Notes: generated by a model not told the origin, from the sequence alone. Shown: positions 1 through 8,699, counted from the stretch's first letter. The stretch is DNA of 36,167 nt from Providencia burhodogranariea DSM 19968 (GCF_000314855.2 NZ_KB233224.1:1-36167); one strand, 5' to 3'. Numbers and translations are program-made.

Positions 1-54
1 CCCTTTTTTTATACTTTTTTATTCAACTGCTGCATTCCACAGCAAAAGTGGTGT

Positions 55-85
55 TTATACAGATTTACCCACAAAGTTATCCACA
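55..85 (+). promoter_or_regulatory. Cluster of DnaA-box-like 9-mers upstream of purH
   Basis: A perfect DnaA box TTATCCACA lies at 77-85. TTACCCACA at 65-73 differs by one base, and TTATACAGA at 55-63 by two. All three are in the same orientation, 10-12 bp apart, about 35 bp upstream of the PurR operator. One perfect box can occur by chance; three in helical phase is more suggestive. Role in replication control or purine gene regulation is inference. Confidence 0.45.
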
Positions 86-117
86 TTCAGAAAAATAATC
101 AAAATATACCGCGCATT

Positions 118-133
118 ACGCAAACGTTTGCGT
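118..133. promoter_or_regulatory. PurR operator (PUR box) of purHD
   Basis: ACGCAAACGTTTGCGT is a perfect 16-bp palindrome identical to the enterobacterial PurR consensus. A -10-like TACAAT follows directly at 134-139, so bound PurR-hypoxanthine or PurR-guanine would cover the promoter. No good -35 is visible. The operator fits the purHD genes downstream, although the start codon is about 440 bp away. Confidence 0.9.
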
Positions 134-216
134 TACAATTGGCACGAAAATTCATCGTTGATTTTATTTTTATGTTCTGAAATTGTTAGTAGTTTATAGC
201 TATCTATATACAAAAG

Positions 217-332
217 AGTTCAAGGCACCGCTTAGCGACAAGAGAATAAGCCGCTATAAGCAGCAATAACGATGTGACTAATGCTAATAAGCATAGCCAA
301 TAATGTTGTAACTTGAAGTATGACGAGTATAT
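217..332 (+). repeat. Diverged ERIC (IRU) element in the purH leader
   Basis: The last 21 bases or so, ACTTGAAGTATGACGAGTAT, match the right end of the ERIC consensus. The internal 14-mer TAGCGACAAGAGAA at 233-246 is also found at 9067-9080 inside a clear ERIC array. The central part is degraded, though an inverted motif is retained. It lies between the PurR operator and the purH-proximal promoter. Confidence 0.65.
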
Positions 333-340
333 AACCCAGC

Positions 341-457
341 GTAATTCAAATGGTATGTCGTCAACTAGCTGAGATATCAGCATTAAGATAGATAATTATC
401 TGATGCGAGGTAACTGAACACAGCCAGAACCTATTCCAGATGAAGTATAAAGGGCAG
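341..457 (+). repeat. Probable second, strongly decayed ERIC-like copy
   Basis: The stretch opens with AATTCAAATGG, resembling the ERIC left end AATTCGAGTTG. It has a central inverted repeat (ATCAG...CTGAT region) and closes with ATGAAGTATAAAGGG, resembling the right end TTGAAGTATGACGGG. The length of about 117 bp and head-to-tail position behind the copy at 217-332 support this. Identity is low, so it is tentative. Confidence 0.4.
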
Positions 458-472
458 ATTGTGATTAACTGA

Positions 473-501
473 TTGCAACAAAAAATAGCTATATCTATAT
501 A
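473..501 (+). promoter_or_regulatory. Candidate purH-proximal sigma-70 promoter
   Basis: TTGCAA (473-478) and TATATA (496-501) are separated by exactly 17 bp. Transcription would start near 508 and give a leader of about 65 nt before the purH ATG at 575. The site is downstream of the PurR operator and would escape direct repression. The local sequence is AT-rich, which raises the chance of a false match. Confidence 0.45.
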
Positions 502-574
502 TATAAGAAGAGTTGTTTTGCTCTTTCTACTAACTCTTATAGTTTATTGCTTTCTTATCCAAGGGATCTATCTA

Positions 575-2164
575 ATGCAACAGCTTCGTCCTATTCGTCG
601 TGCCCTCCTTAGTGTTTCTGATAAAACAGGTGTTGTTGAATTCGCTAAGGCGCTTTCTCAACGAGGTGTTGAACTACTCTCTACTGGTGGGACCGCAAAA
701 TTACTTGCTGACTCGGGCCTAACAGTCACTGAGGTTTCAGATTACACAGGTTTCCCTGAAATGATGGATGGCCGTGTTAAAACACTACACCCTAAAGTTC
801 ATGGTGGCATCTTAGGCCGTCGTGGTATAGATGATGCAATTATGCAGGAACACAGCATCCAACCTATCGATATGGTCGTTGTCAATTTATATCCATTTGC
901 ACAAACTGTGGCAAAACCTAACTGCACATTAGAAGATGCAGTTGAGAATATTGATATTGGTGGACCAACAATGGTTCGTTCGGCAGCTAAGAACCATAAA
1001 GATGTTGCGATTGTAGTAAACAGCGATGATTACGGAAGAGTTATTGAAGAGTTAGACAATCACGATAACTCGCTGAATTGGTCTACGCGTTTTGATCTTG
1101 CTATCAAAGCTTTTGAGCATACAGCAGCATACGATAGTATGATTGCAAACTATTTTGGTGAGCTAGTTGCTCCTTATTATGGCGACACGGCCCAACCATC
1201 CGGTCGTTTTCCTCGCACCTTGAATTTAAACTTTATAAAAAAACAAGATATGCGCTATGGTGAAAACAGCCACCAAGATGCCGCTTTCTATATAGAAGAA
1301 AATCCAAAAGAAGCATCTATTGCGACTGCAACACAGATTCAAGGCAAAGCATTATCCTATAACAACATCGCAGATACTGATGCTGCTCTCGAATGCGTCA
1401 AGTCATTTACTGATCCAGCTTGTGTGATTGTAAAGCATGCTAACCCTTGTGGTGTCGCTATTAGTAACAACATTAGTGCAGCTTATGATCGTGCTTTTAA
1501 AACTGACCCAACATCTGCCTTTGGTGGAATTATTGCGTTTAACCGCATGTTAGATAAAGCAACTGCTGAAGCTATTATTGAACGCCAATTTGTTGAGGTT
1601 ATCATTGCGCCATCCGTTGCCAGTGATGCACTCTCTATATTAGCTACCAAACAAAATGTCCGCGTTCTCACTTGTGGAGAATGGGATAAACCTGTAGCAG
1701 GATTAGATTTCAAACGTGTAAATGGTGGTTTATTAGTTCAAGACCGTGATTTAGGTATGGTTGAACAGGATGAGCTGCGTGTTGTGACTAAACGTCAACC
1801 GACTGAGCGTGAATTTAAAGATGCGTTATTCTGCTGGAAAGTCGCTAAGTTTGTTAAATCTAATGCCATTGTTTATGCCAAAAATGACATGACAGTTGGT
1901 ATTGGCGCAGGCCAAATGAGCCGTGTGTACTCTGCAAAAATTGCAGGAATTAAAGCTGCTGATGAAGGCTTAGAAGTTGCTGGCTGTGCAATGGCGTCAG
2001 ATGCATTTTTCCCATTCCGTGATGGTATTGATGCTGCAGCGGCAGTCGGTGTGACTTGCGTTATTCAGCCGGGTGGTTCGATCCGCGATAACGAAATTAT
2101 TGAGGCTGCCAATGAGCACGGCATCGCCATGATTTTCACTAATATGCGTCATTTCCGCCATTAA
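575..2164 (+). CDS. purH: Bifunctional AICAR transformylase / IMP cyclohydrolase
   Basis: Catalyses the last two steps of de novo IMP synthesis in the cytoplasm: formylation of AICAR from 10-formyl-THF, then ring closure to IMP. The N-terminal cyclohydrolase half (about residues 1-199) carries the conserved LLSTGGT and [13 protein letters not shown] blocks. The C-terminal transformylase half has the catalytic Lys-His pair in VKHANPCG (K287-H288). The ATG at 575 gives 529 aa, the length of the E. coli protein, and follows AAGGGA at 561-566. An in-frame TTG at 473 would add 34 hydrophobic residues absent from the family and was rejected. purD follows after 16 bp, so the two genes form one operon, PurR-regulated by the operator at 118-133. 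Confidence 0.97.
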   Translation: MQQLRPIRRALLSVSDKTGVVEFAKALSQRGVELLSTGGTAKLLADSGLTVTEVSDYTGFPEMMDGRVKTLHPKVHGGILGRRGIDDAIMQEHSIQPIDMVVVNLYPFAQTVAKPNCTLEDAVENIDIGGPTMVRSAAKNHKDVAIVVNSDDYGRVIEELDNHDNSLNWSTRFDLAIKAFEHTAAYDSMIANYFGELVAPYYGDTAQPSGRFPRTLNLNFIKKQDMRYGENSHQDAAFYIEENPKEASIATATQIQGKALSYNNIADTDAALECVKSFTDPACVIVKHANPCGVAISNNISAAYDRAFKTDPTSAFGGIIAFNRMLDKATAEAIIERQFVEVIIAPSVASDALSILATKQNVRVLTCGEWDKPVAGLDFKRVNGGLLVQDRDLGMVEQDELRVVTKRQPTEREFKDALFCWKVAKFVKSNAIVYAKNDMTVGIGAGQMSRVYSAKIAGIKAADEGLEVAGCAMASDAFFPFRDGIDAAAAVGVTCVIQPGGSIRDNEIIEAANEHGIAMIFTNMRHFRH

Positions 2165-2180
2165 TTATCAGGAGCATTGC

Positions 2181-3464
2181 ATGAATATTTTAATCATTGG
2201 TGGTGGTGGCCGTGAGCACGCTTTAGCATGGAAAGCTGCACAGTCACCGTTAGCTGACAACGTTTATGTTGCGCCAGGCAACGCAGGGACTGCGTTAGAG
2301 CCAACCCTTGAGAATGTCGATATTTCCGTAACAGATATTGATGCGTTACTGCAATTTGCAAAAGACAAACAAATCGACCTGACGATTGTGGGTCCTGAAG
2401 CACCATTAGTGATTGGTGTTGTTGATGCATTTCAGCAAGCTGGGCTGACTATTTTTGGACCGACTCAAGGTGCTGCACAACTTGAAGGATCAAAAGCTTT
2501 CACTAAAGACTTTTTAGCGCGCCATAAAATACCAACAGCGGCTTATCAAAATTTCACTGAAGTCGAGCCAGCATTAGCTTATCTCGATGAAGTTGGAGCT
2601 CCTATTGTCATTAAAGCAGATGGATTGGCAGCAGGTAAAGGTGTCATTGTTGCGATGACACTGGCTGAAGCCAAAGATGCGGTACAAGATATGCTTGCAG
2701 GTAATGCATTTGGTAATGCTGGGCATCGTATTGTTATTGAAGAGTTTCTGGATGGGGAAGAAGCGAGTTTCATCGTGATGGTAGATGGTGAAAACATCAT
2801 TCCAATGGCGACAAGCCAAGACCATAAACGTGTTGGTGATGGTGATACGGGTCTTAATACAGGTGGCATGGGTGCATATTCTCCAGCGCCTGTCGTCACT
2901 AATGAAGTACATCAACGTGTAATGAAACAGGTTATTTATCCAACCGTTAGCGGGATGGATGCTGAAGGGAATCGCTATCAAGGTTTCCTTTATGCAGGTT
3001 TAATGATTGATAAGGCAGGAAACCCTAAAGTTATCGAATTTAACTGTCGATTTGGTGATCCTGAAACCCAACCTATCATGATGCGTTTACAATCCGATTT
3101 AGTCGAGTTATGTCTTGCTGGTGCAAAAGGTGAGTTGGCAGGTAAAGATTCATTGTGGGATGAGCGCCCTGCTCTTGGTGTTGTTATCGCTGCAGGAGGT
3201 TACCCGGGCGATTATCGTAATGGCGATATTATTTCGGGATTACCAACCGAAGAAGCAGCTGATAGCAAGGTATTTCATGCTGGTACGCAACTGAAAGATG
3301 GCGAAGTTATCACTGCCGGCGGCCGAGTACTTTGCGTTACTGCATTAGGTGCTGATATTGCCCAAGCACAAGCTAAAGCTTATGAAGCTGCCAAAAACAT
3401 TCATTGGAATGATAGCTTCTATCGCAATGACATTGGCTACCGAGCCATTGCTCGCATCAAATAA
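2181..3464 (+). CDS. purD: Phosphoribosylamine--glycine ligase (GAR synthetase)
   Basis: Joins glycine to 5-phosphoribosylamine with ATP, the second step of purine synthesis. The protein has 427 aa, close to the E. coli length. It begins with the glycine-rich MNILIIGGGGREHALAWK; the ATP-grasp domain follows, with KADGLAAGKGV, EEFLDGEEAS and GMGAYSPAPVV blocks and the metal-binding EFNCRFGDPETQ motif. The start follows AGGAG. It sits 16 bp after purH and is followed by a hairpin terminator at 3487-3523, which closes the purHD operon. Confidence 0.97.
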   Translation: MNILIIGGGGREHALAWKAAQSPLADNVYVAPGNAGTALEPTLENVDISVTDIDALLQFAKDKQIDLTIVGPEAPLVIGVVDAFQQAGLTIFGPTQGAAQLEGSKAFTKDFLARHKIPTAAYQNFTEVEPALAYLDEVGAPIVIKADGLAAGKGVIVAMTLAEAKDAVQDMLAGNAFGNAGHRIVIEEFLDGEEASFIVMVDGENIIPMATSQDHKRVGDGDTGLNTGGMGAYSPAPVVTNEVHQRVMKQVIYPTVSGMDAEGNRYQGFLYAGLMIDKAGNPKVIEFNCRFGDPETQPIMMRLQSDLVELCLAGAKGELAGKDSLWDERPALGVVIAAGGYPGDYRNGDIISGLPTEEAADSKVFHAGTQLKDGEVITAGGRVLCVTALGADIAQAQAKAYEAAKNIHWNDSFYRNDIGYRAIARIK

Positions 3465-3486
3465 TCTAAAAAAATAATCTGTCATG

Positions 3487-3523
3487 AGCTGGTAAAAGGA
3501 TAAACACCTTTGCCAGCTTTTTT
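3487..3523 (+). terminator. Rho-independent terminator after purD
   Basis: AGCTGG at 3487 and CCAGCT at 3513 form the base of a hairpin whose inner arms (TAAAAGG / CCTTTG) pair with one bulge. It is followed by a T-run, TTTTTT. It starts 23 bp after the purD stop. Confidence 0.8.
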
Positions 3524-3543
3524 ATTGCAAAATTTATTTAATT

Positions 3544-3671
3544 GTTTAGTCGTTTAGTCATTGAGTCATTGAGTCATTGAGTCATTTAGTCATTTAGTCA
3601 TTTAGTCATTTAGTCATTTAGTCATTTAGTCATTTAGTCATTTAGTCATTTAGTCATTTAGTCATTTAGTT
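3544..3671. repeat. 16-unit tandem repeat of an 8-bp motif (VNTR)
   Basis: Sixteen contiguous octamers without interruption: GTTTAGTC x2, ATTGAGTC x3, ATTTAGTC x10 and a terminal ATTTAGTT. The run is 128 bp in non-coding DNA between the purD terminator and an ERIC array. The 8-bp unit carries in-frame stops, so it is not coding. Perfect identity of the ten central units suggests recent slipped-strand expansion and likely variation between strains. Confidence 0.97.
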
Positions 3672-3688
3672 ACAAATTTTGCTCTAAG

Positions 3689-3965
3689 TATTTTGAGGTG
3701 TAGCAAGGCGGCAAAATGAGTGAATCCTTAGGAGCATAGTGAACTATGTGACTAAGGTGAGCGAGTGAAGCCAACACAGCTACAACTTAAAAGACGACGA
3801 GCAAATCCCTAGGAGCATAGTGAACTATGTGACTAAGGTGAGCGAGTGAAGCCAACACAGTTACAACTTAAAAGACGACGAGCAAATCCCTAGGAGCATA
3901 GTGGACTATGTGACTAGGTTAAGTGGCCGCGGCCAACAACGCTGTGGTGCGAAAGACGACGAGCG
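3689..3965 (+). repeat. Tandem ERIC (IRU) array, three units, 81-bp period
   Basis: The left part contains GCAAGGCGGC and GAGTGAATCC and the unit core AGGAGCATAGTGAACTATGT followed by GACTAAGGTGAGCG, matching ERIC consensus blocks. The core recurs at 3804 and 3885, exactly 81 bp apart. Units 1 and 2 are nearly identical; unit 3 diverges in its right half. The array ends only a few bases before the stop codon of the convergent DUF1481 gene and fills the interval with no other gene. Confidence 0.88.
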
Positions 3966-3972
3966 CTACAAA

Positions 3973-4680
3973 CTATAAACTATCCTTACTAGGTTCCCAG
4001 CGGCAAAAATCATTATCCGCCACCATCAACAACTGATTCCCTTCCGAAGACTCCAACCAAGCTATATAAAGCTGCTTATGCCATACCTTAGCTCGGCTTT
4101 CTAACCAGTTTTGCGCATAGGGTTCAAACTTGACATCTTTTACATTCCCACTGCACGTTGTCACTTTACCTTGTGACCAGCTACCTTGGTATAGTTGTAC
4201 GCCACCAGCAATTAGTGCGGTATTCACATCTAGAACACGTTTAGCTTCAAAACGCCAACGCGTTATATCGTCTTGTGTCAGTGCTATTTTTTGATCTTTT
4301 TCTACGCGTTGCATAAAGATCACGTCATCGCTTTTATTGAAGCGAAGTTGCTCCATAATCTCTTGTTGACCTGCATTCAATATTTGGCTACGTATCTGCC
4401 AAAGCTGGCCTGAACGGTATTCGAAGAAATTAACGGAGGTATCGGTGCCTTTATAAGGACTATAGACGACCATCAGGACTTGGGGATCACTTTTGGCATC
4501 ATTGAGACGCCACATGCGGATTACACCGTCATCGGCAATAAATCCACTCGCGCTAAATTCAGGAAGATGGGGACGAGAGGAACAGGCGCTGAGCATTGAG
4601 ATAGCTCCCAATACCAGCAGCCCTTTTCGAATAAACAAAAGGGGTCGTTGAATACCCCTTCTGATGATCCTTGCTTGCAA
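3973..4680 (-). CDS. DUF1481 family putative lipoprotein (YjaH-like)
   Basis: The translated frame gives 235 aa with a positively charged start, a hydrophobic segment and the lipobox LSAC (Cys near residue 33), so the mature part is probably a lipid-anchored periplasmic domain. Function is unknown. The assignment rests on the conserved position directly after hupA, as in E. coli, and general resemblance to YjaH. The start is doubtful. The ATG at 4680 lies 5 bp after the hupA stop, and the hupA terminator hairpin falls inside the first dozen codons; a TTG further in (for example the LFIRKGLL region) could be the real start. Expression probably needs readthrough of that hairpin or an internal promoter. 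Confidence 0.75.
   Translation of the reverse strand: MQARIIRRGIQRPLLFIRKGLLVLGAISMLSACSSRPHLPEFSASGFIADDGVIRMWRLNDAKSDPQVLMVVYSPYKGTDTSVNFFEYRSGQLWQIRSQILNAGQQEIMEQLRFNKSDDVIFMQRVEKDQKIALTQDDITRWRFEAKRVLDVNTALIAGGVQLYQGSWSQGKVTTCSGNVKDVKFEPYAQNWLESRAKVWHKQLYIAWLESSEGNQLLMVADNDFCRWEPSKDSL
4633..4660 (-). terminator. Rho-independent terminator of hupA
   Basis: On the minus strand AAGGGG...CCCCTT forms a stem around TATTCAACGA and runs into TTGTTT. It begins about 25 nt after the hupA stop, a typical position. It overlaps the 5' end of the DUF1481 reading frame. Confidence 0.75.
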
Positions 4681-4685
4681 CTTTA

Positions 4686-4958
4686 TTATTTTACTGCTTC
4701 TTTCAATGCTTTACCGGCAGAGAAAGCAGGAACGTTAGTTGCTGGGATAGTGATTTCTTCGCGAGTCTGCGGGTTACGACCGGTACGCTCTGCACGGTGG
4801 CTGACTTTAAAAGTACCGAAACCGACCAGTTGTACTTGCTCGCCTTTTTTCAGCGTTTCTGAAATAGCATTCAGAGTAGATTCTAATGCTGCTTTTGCCT
4901 GTACTTTAGTCAGGTCTGCTGATTCTGCGATAGCATCAACTAATTCAGTCTTGTTCAT
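4686..4958 (-). CDS. hupA: DNA-binding protein HU-alpha
   Basis: A 90-residue nucleoid protein that bends DNA as a homodimer or as a heterodimer with HU-beta. The frame starts [18 protein letters not shown], has the GFGTFKV turn into the beta arm, the RxGRNPQT arm tip, and ends GKALKEAVK, all diagnostic for HU-alpha. Length equals that of E. coli. The ATG is preceded by AAGGAT. A 199-bp non-coding stretch upstream suggests its own promoter, although no clear -35/-10 pair was found. A terminator lies directly downstream. Confidence 0.97.
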   Translation of the reverse strand: MNKTELVDAIAESADLTKVQAKAALESTLNAISETLKKGEQVQLVGFGTFKVSHRAERTGRNPQTREEITIPATNVPAFSAGKALKEAVK

Positions 4959-5074
4959 AAATTATCCTTACACAGTGTGTTTATCGTTTGCAAAGCATCG
5001 AGTGCGTCGGATATGCCAAATTGACAGCCCCTGATACACGCCCCGATAGCCACTTCTCTTCTCGACCCTAAATG

Positions 5075-5086
5075 TAGACTAGTCTA
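5075..5086. repeat. Perfect 12-bp palindrome upstream of hupA
   Basis: TAGACTAGTCTA, about 117 bp upstream of the hupA start, flanked by CCCTA and TAGGG. It could be a protein-binding site; no known operator is recognised. Confidence 0.4.
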
Positions 5087-5130
5087 GGGGCAAATGTGAA
5101 GCCTTAGTACTCAGCATTACTGCGCCAAGT

Positions 5131-5154
5131 CACGTTTTCATCGTTGAAAACGTG
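5131..5154. terminator. Hairpin after yjaG, possible terminator
   Basis: CACGTTTTC and GAAAACGTG pair perfectly over 9 bp around a 6-nt loop, 4 bp after the yjaG stop. No T-run follows in the minus direction, so it may stabilise the mRNA end or mark a processing site. Confidence 0.5.
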
Positions 5155-5157
5155 AAA

Positions 5158-5745
5158 TTAGCTAACGGTAATACCGATATTGCTAACGCCCGCCTCGCGG
5201 AGGTCAGACTTTAATCCTTTAATTAACTCTAAATCTCGCTCTTCACAGGCTGCCAGTAAACGGAAAATTTCCCACTGGATATCCCATTCTTCCTCAACAG
5301 AGGATAATTCTTTCAGCTCTTGCTCTGACATTTCCTTGCCAGCTTGTGTCATTTCTAACATAGCAACAGTACGGATAGAAGCTTCGCTAACCGCAATAGC
5401 ATGTTCGAGCGTTTCACCGCTCAGCTTTGAATGAATAGCTTCACCTAAAGCAATGCATGCATCAATGGCAGGATAAACACCATAAATGTCAAAATCATCA
5501 GCGGATGGGATGATTTCTTCTAATTTTTCTAACTGATTGTCGAAATTAACTTTGCTATCTTTGATTACTAAGGTCTCCCAAACCAAATCTAGTATGGCTC
5601 GGTAAGTTTTTGCATCAGCAGATTCACTTTGTAGGCAGAACATTTGAAAGTTGGGATACATTCTTTCACACAAGCATGCCATAAAAGTGACATGCTGCCA
5701 GCTTTCTAGTTTTTCCAACCTCAAATGAATGGGATTTTTTAACAT
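5158..5745 (-). CDS. yjaG: YjaG / DUF416 family protein
   Basis: The 195-aa product matches the size (E. coli YjaG about 196 aa) and place of YjaG between nfi and hupA. It is an acidic, mainly helical soluble protein with no signal peptide or membrane segment. Recognisable family stretches are LEKLESWQHVTFMACLCERM near the N terminus and DFDIYGVYPAIDACIALGEA mid-protein. The biochemical role is unknown. The start lacks a strong Shine-Dalgarno sequence. It is separated from nfi by 74 bp and is probably co-transcribed with hemE and nfi. Confidence 0.9.
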   Translation of the reverse strand: MLKNPIHLRLEKLESWQHVTFMACLCERMYPNFQMFCLQSESADAKTYRAILDLVWETLVIKDSKVNFDNQLEKLEEIIPSADDFDIYGVYPAIDACIALGEAIHSKLSGETLEHAIAVSEASIRTVAMLEMTQAGKEMSEQELKELSSVEEEWDIQWEIFRLLAACEERDLELIKGLKSDLREAGVSNIGITVS

Positions 5746-5819
5746 AATTTCTGACTCATCAATCTCAATACTTCGCAGTTTACCTGAAAATCTAACAATG
5801 CCACATATTTTGCTGATAA

Positions 5820-6491
5820 TTAGCTGTATTTCTCTCTCATTCGCTCAAAAAGCGTTCGATTTGAAGCTATTCCATCAGCAAAACGAGTTGGTTCAGGTAG
5901 CCTATAGCCTTGTAAACATCGCTCAACCCACTTCAATGAGGACTCAAAACTGATTTTATGCCCCGGTGAAATGAACAATGGGTTACACCGTTTTTTACTT
6001 CTCAGCACCCATCCTAGTTGTTCTTGATTATGGACAAGTGGCTGAGTGCTGCCCACTTCTTCATCAACTTGAGAGTAGTCACCGTATAATCGACTCTTCG
6101 CGACACCAATTGTCGGCACATCGGCCTGTAATCCAAAATGGCAAGCAACGCCAAATCGGCGGGGATGCGCAATGCCTTGCCCGTCAACTAAGACTAAATC
6201 AGGTTTTTGATTTAATTGTGACCATGCTGCTATTAATCCAGGAACTTCACGAAATGACAGCAAACCAGGGATATAAGGTAATTCAGTGGGAACTCGCGCG
6301 ATTTGATACTCAACAAGCTGCAAATCAGGCCATGATAGAACGACAATCACAGCACGAGTCACAGCGCCTTGCTGCTCAAAGCCAACATCTGCTCCACCAA
6401 TAAAAGCGGGTTGTAGGCCATTGTCGTGCAACACAATATGCTGAGCTTTCTCGGCTTGTTCTTGCCGCAACAGTTGGGTTTCTATTGCCAT
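5820..6491 (-). CDS. nfi: Endonuclease V (deoxyinosine 3'-endonuclease)
   Basis: Repairs deaminated DNA by nicking the second phosphodiester 3' of deoxyinosine. The 223-aa product keeps the three metal-binding acidic residues: D35 in GGADVGFE, E82 in LSFRE and D103 in [12 protein letters not shown]. The wedge segment PYIPG and the [11 protein letters not shown] block are also present. Neighbours hemE and yjaG match the E. coli order. No strong Shine-Dalgarno sequence precedes the ATG at 6491; expression may depend on readthrough from hemE 98 bp upstream. Confidence 0.95.
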   Translation of the reverse strand: MAIETQLLRQEQAEKAQHIVLHDNGLQPAFIGGADVGFEQQGAVTRAVIVVLSWPDLQLVEYQIARVPTELPYIPGLLSFREVPGLIAAWSQLNQKPDLVLVDGQGIAHPRRFGVACHFGLQADVPTIGVAKSRLYGDYSQVDEEVGSTQPLVHNQEQLGWVLRSKKRCNPLFISPGHKISFESSLKWVERCLQGYRLPEPTRFADGIASNRTLFERMREKYS

Positions 6492-6589
6492 AATGTGCCC
6501 GATGCGAAAATAAGATTAGCAATGAAGAATAAGAAATAACGACGCACAAACCAAAATGCATTCATACGCCGTAACACTAAATCGACCTG

Positions 6590-7654
6590 TTACTGATGGT
6601 ATTGGCGTGAGAAACGGTGAACTGCATCAATAAATGCGCCTGCATGCTCAGGTGGAACATCTTGATGGATCCCATGACCTAAGTTAAAGACATGACCATT
6701 ACCATGACCGAAGCCAGCAAGAATGTTTTGTACTTCCTCTTCAATGCGTGGTATTGGAGCATATAGCATAGAAGGATCCATATTACCTTGCAGCGCAACC
6801 TTATCACCAACACGACGGCGTGCATCTGCAATTTCTATCGTCCAGTCTAAACCTAATGCATCACAACCGGTTGCTGCCATCTCTTCCAACCATTGACCGC
6901 CACCTTTAGTGAACAAAGTGATAGGGACACGACGCCCCTCATTTTCACGAATTAAGCTATCGATAATTTTGTGCATATAATTGAGAGAGAACTCTAAATA
7001 ATCACGTTTAGTGAGAACGCCGCCCCAAGAGTCAAAAATCATAATGGATTGCGCGCCAGCACGAATTTGTGCATTCAGATATAAAATGACGCTATCAGCC
7101 AGTTTATCAAGTAACAAATGCAGAGCTTTTGGGTCTTCATACATCATTTTTTTAATTTTCGTGAACGCTTTGCTACTTCCGCCTTCGACCATATAGGTTG
7201 CCAGCGTCCATGGGCTACCAGAGAAGCCAATCAATGGTATATCACCGTTCAGTGCTTTGCGGATTGCTCTGACAGCATTCATTACATAGCCAAGCTCCAT
7301 TTCTGGATCAGGGATCGGAATATTTTTGACATCGGCAAGACTGCCAATGGTTTTTTTAAAACGAGGACCTTCACCTGCTTCAAAATAGAGCCCAAGCCCC
7401 ATAGCATCGGGGATGGTTAAAATATCAGAAAATAAAATTGCGGCGTCTAATGGAAAACGACGTAAAGGTTGAAGGGTCACTTCACATGCTAGCTCTGTAT
7501 TTTTGCACAGAGACATGAAATCACCAGCCTGAGCACGTGTTGCTTTGTATTCTGGTAGATAACGCCCTGCTTGACGCATCATCCATACAGGGGTGGTATC
7601 TACAGGCTGACGTAGCAAAGCACGCAGATAGCGGTCATTCTTCAACTCAGTCAT
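6590..7654 (-). CDS. hemE: Uroporphyrinogen decarboxylase
   Basis: Removes four carboxyl groups from uroporphyrinogen III to give coproporphyrinogen III in haem synthesis. The 354-aa length equals E. coli HemE. The N terminus has the substrate-binding signature [15 protein letters not shown]; the catalytic Asp lies in [16 protein letters not shown], and [13 protein letters not shown] and [14 protein letters not shown] are conserved. The ATG at 7654 follows TGGAG. A promoter with an extended -10 lies in the 98-bp gap to nudC. Confidence 0.97.
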   Translation of the reverse strand: MTELKNDRYLRALLRQPVDTTPVWMMRQAGRYLPEYKATRAQAGDFMSLCKNTELACEVTLQPLRRFPLDAAILFSDILTIPDAMGLGLYFEAGEGPRFKKTIGSLADVKNIPIPDPEMELGYVMNAVRAIRKALNGDIPLIGFSGSPWTLATYMVEGGSSKAFTKIKKMMYEDPKALHLLLDKLADSVILYLNAQIRAGAQSIMIFDSWGGVLTKRDYLEFSLNYMHKIIDSLIRENEGRRVPITLFTKGGGQWLEEMAATGCDALGLDWTIEIADARRRVGDKVALQGNMDPSMLYAPIPRIEEEVQNILAGFGHGNGHVFNLGHGIHQDVPPEHAGAFIDAVHRFSRQYHQ

Positions 7655-7671
7655 TATTTACTCCATTATAG

Positions 7672-7688
7672 TTTGTGGCCGCCACAAA
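7672..7688. repeat. Inverted repeat in the hemE 5' leader
   Basis: TTTGTGG CCG CCACAAA, a 7-bp-arm inverted repeat between the hemE promoter and start codon. It could form an mRNA hairpin or an operator; no specific regulator is recognised. Confidence 0.4.
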
Positions 7689-7703
7689 TGGCTAAGGGGC
7701 GCT

Positions 7704-7728
7704 ATTGTAGCATGTTAAAGCGTGCAAT
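7704..7728 (-). promoter_or_regulatory. Candidate hemE promoter
   Basis: On the minus strand TGCTACAAT gives an extended -10 (TACAAT, plus-strand positions 7704-7709). A weak -35, TGATAT or CTGATA, lies 17-18 bp upstream. Transcription would start near 7697 and give a leader of about 43 nt. Confidence 0.5.
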
Positions 7729-7752
7729 ATCAGCGCAAGCACAATTTGAGCG

Positions 7753-8559
7753 CTATCCTAGCGATTGAACGTAATCAACTTCTTGGCGACATAGAGCGAC
7801 AGTATCTTCAATTAAGCGCCTTGCGATGGTATGGCTCGGTGGAATTATTGGCAAGTCGTTATAGTGATACCATTCCGCACTGACCAATTCATTTGGGTCT
7901 GCCTTAATTTCACCACTATCATAATCCGCTAAAAAGCCCGTCATTAGTGAGTGAGGAAACGGCCATGGTTGAGAAGAAACATAACGAATATTACGTACTT
8001 TAATATTACTCTCTTCCATGACTTCACGTGCAACGGCTTCTTCTAACGTTTCGCCAACTTCAACAAAACCTGCAAGTACCGTAAAGACTGGATTTTGAGT
8101 ATGGCGGCGATGCTGAGCCAATAAAATATGTTCACCGCGACGGATCCCAACAATAATGCAAGGCGCAATCTGCGGATAATAGCGTTCATGGCAATGGTCA
8201 CAAAGGCATGCCCATTCAGTCATACTATGGCGCATTGATGTACCACAATAGCCACAGTAGCGATGTGACCGATAAAATTCAGCTAACTGAACACCACGCC
8301 CAGCTAAACGAAATAACCCTTCATCTTGCGAGGCGACAGTACGGGGTGATCCCATATCTGTTGGCATTTTTTCAGCGATCAGCCAAACGACTTCACCTTG
8401 CCATTCACCAATTGGTGTTGCTATTTTGCCTGTTAGTGACCAGTCTTTTGCCATTCCTTTCGGGACATCGCCTTGAGGTAGCCATAAACGACCTGCAAAA
8501 CAAACAAACCACCAGCCTTGTTCTGTTCCTGTTAATGTCACTTTAGTCATTTTCCACAT
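7753..8559 (-). CDS. nudC: NAD(+) diphosphatase / mRNA de-NADding enzyme, Nudix family
   Basis: Hydrolyses NAD(H) to NMN(H) and AMP, and in E. coli removes NAD caps from RNA. The 268-aa product has the zinc ribbon CGYCG...CLCDHC (about residues 103-124), [11 protein letters not shown], the Nudix box [20 protein letters not shown] and the subfamily motif SQPWPFPHS. The called ATG at 8559 has a second in-frame ATG three codons later at 8550; neither has a strong ribosome site. E. coli NudC has 257 aa and differs mainly at the N terminus. hemE follows 98 bp downstream. Confidence 0.95.
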   Translation of the reverse strand: MWKMTKVTLTGTEQGWWFVCFAGRLWLPQGDVPKGMAKDWSLTGKIATPIGEWQGEVVWLIAEKMPTDMGSPRTVASQDEGLFRLAGRGVQLAEFYRSHRYCGYCGTSMRHSMTEWACLCDHCHERYYPQIAPCIIVGIRRGEHILLAQHRRHTQNPVFTVLAGFVEVGETLEEAVAREVMEESNIKVRNIRYVSSQPWPFPHSLMTGFLADYDSGEIKADPNELVSAEWYHYNDLPIIPPSHTIARRLIEDTVALCRQEVDYVQSLG

Positions 8560-8699
8560 CTTTTATTGATATAAACGAATTCATCTTTCAAGAAAGATAC
8601 GCTTTTTTTTACAATGTAATCCAATCGTTTTATTTAGTCATTTTTCAGTACGATTTTTGACACTTTTGAGACAGTTTTACAATAAAGCATCACACAAAG
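8560..8699. other. AT-rich nudC upstream region
   Basis: No gene. It contains the short palindrome ATCTTTCAAGAAAGAT (8583-8598) and a T8 run. The nudC promoter must lie here or in the repeats beyond, but no convincing -35/-10 pair was found. Confidence 0.5.

Noticed and set aside
473-574. 34-residue N-terminal extension of PurH from a TTG
   Set aside because: Hydrophobic, not part of the family, and would overlap a promoter. The ATG at 575 gives the exact family length with a good ribosome site.
2574-2981. 135-codon minus-strand frame inside purD
   Set aside because: Antisense shadow of a conserved gene with no ribosome site or recognisable product.
3544-3671. CRISPR array
   Set aside because: Units are 8 bp, contiguous and without spacers. 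This is a simple tandem repeat.
3689-3965. Insertion sequence remnants
   Set aside because: No transposase frame. Sequence blocks and central palindrome fit ERIC elements.
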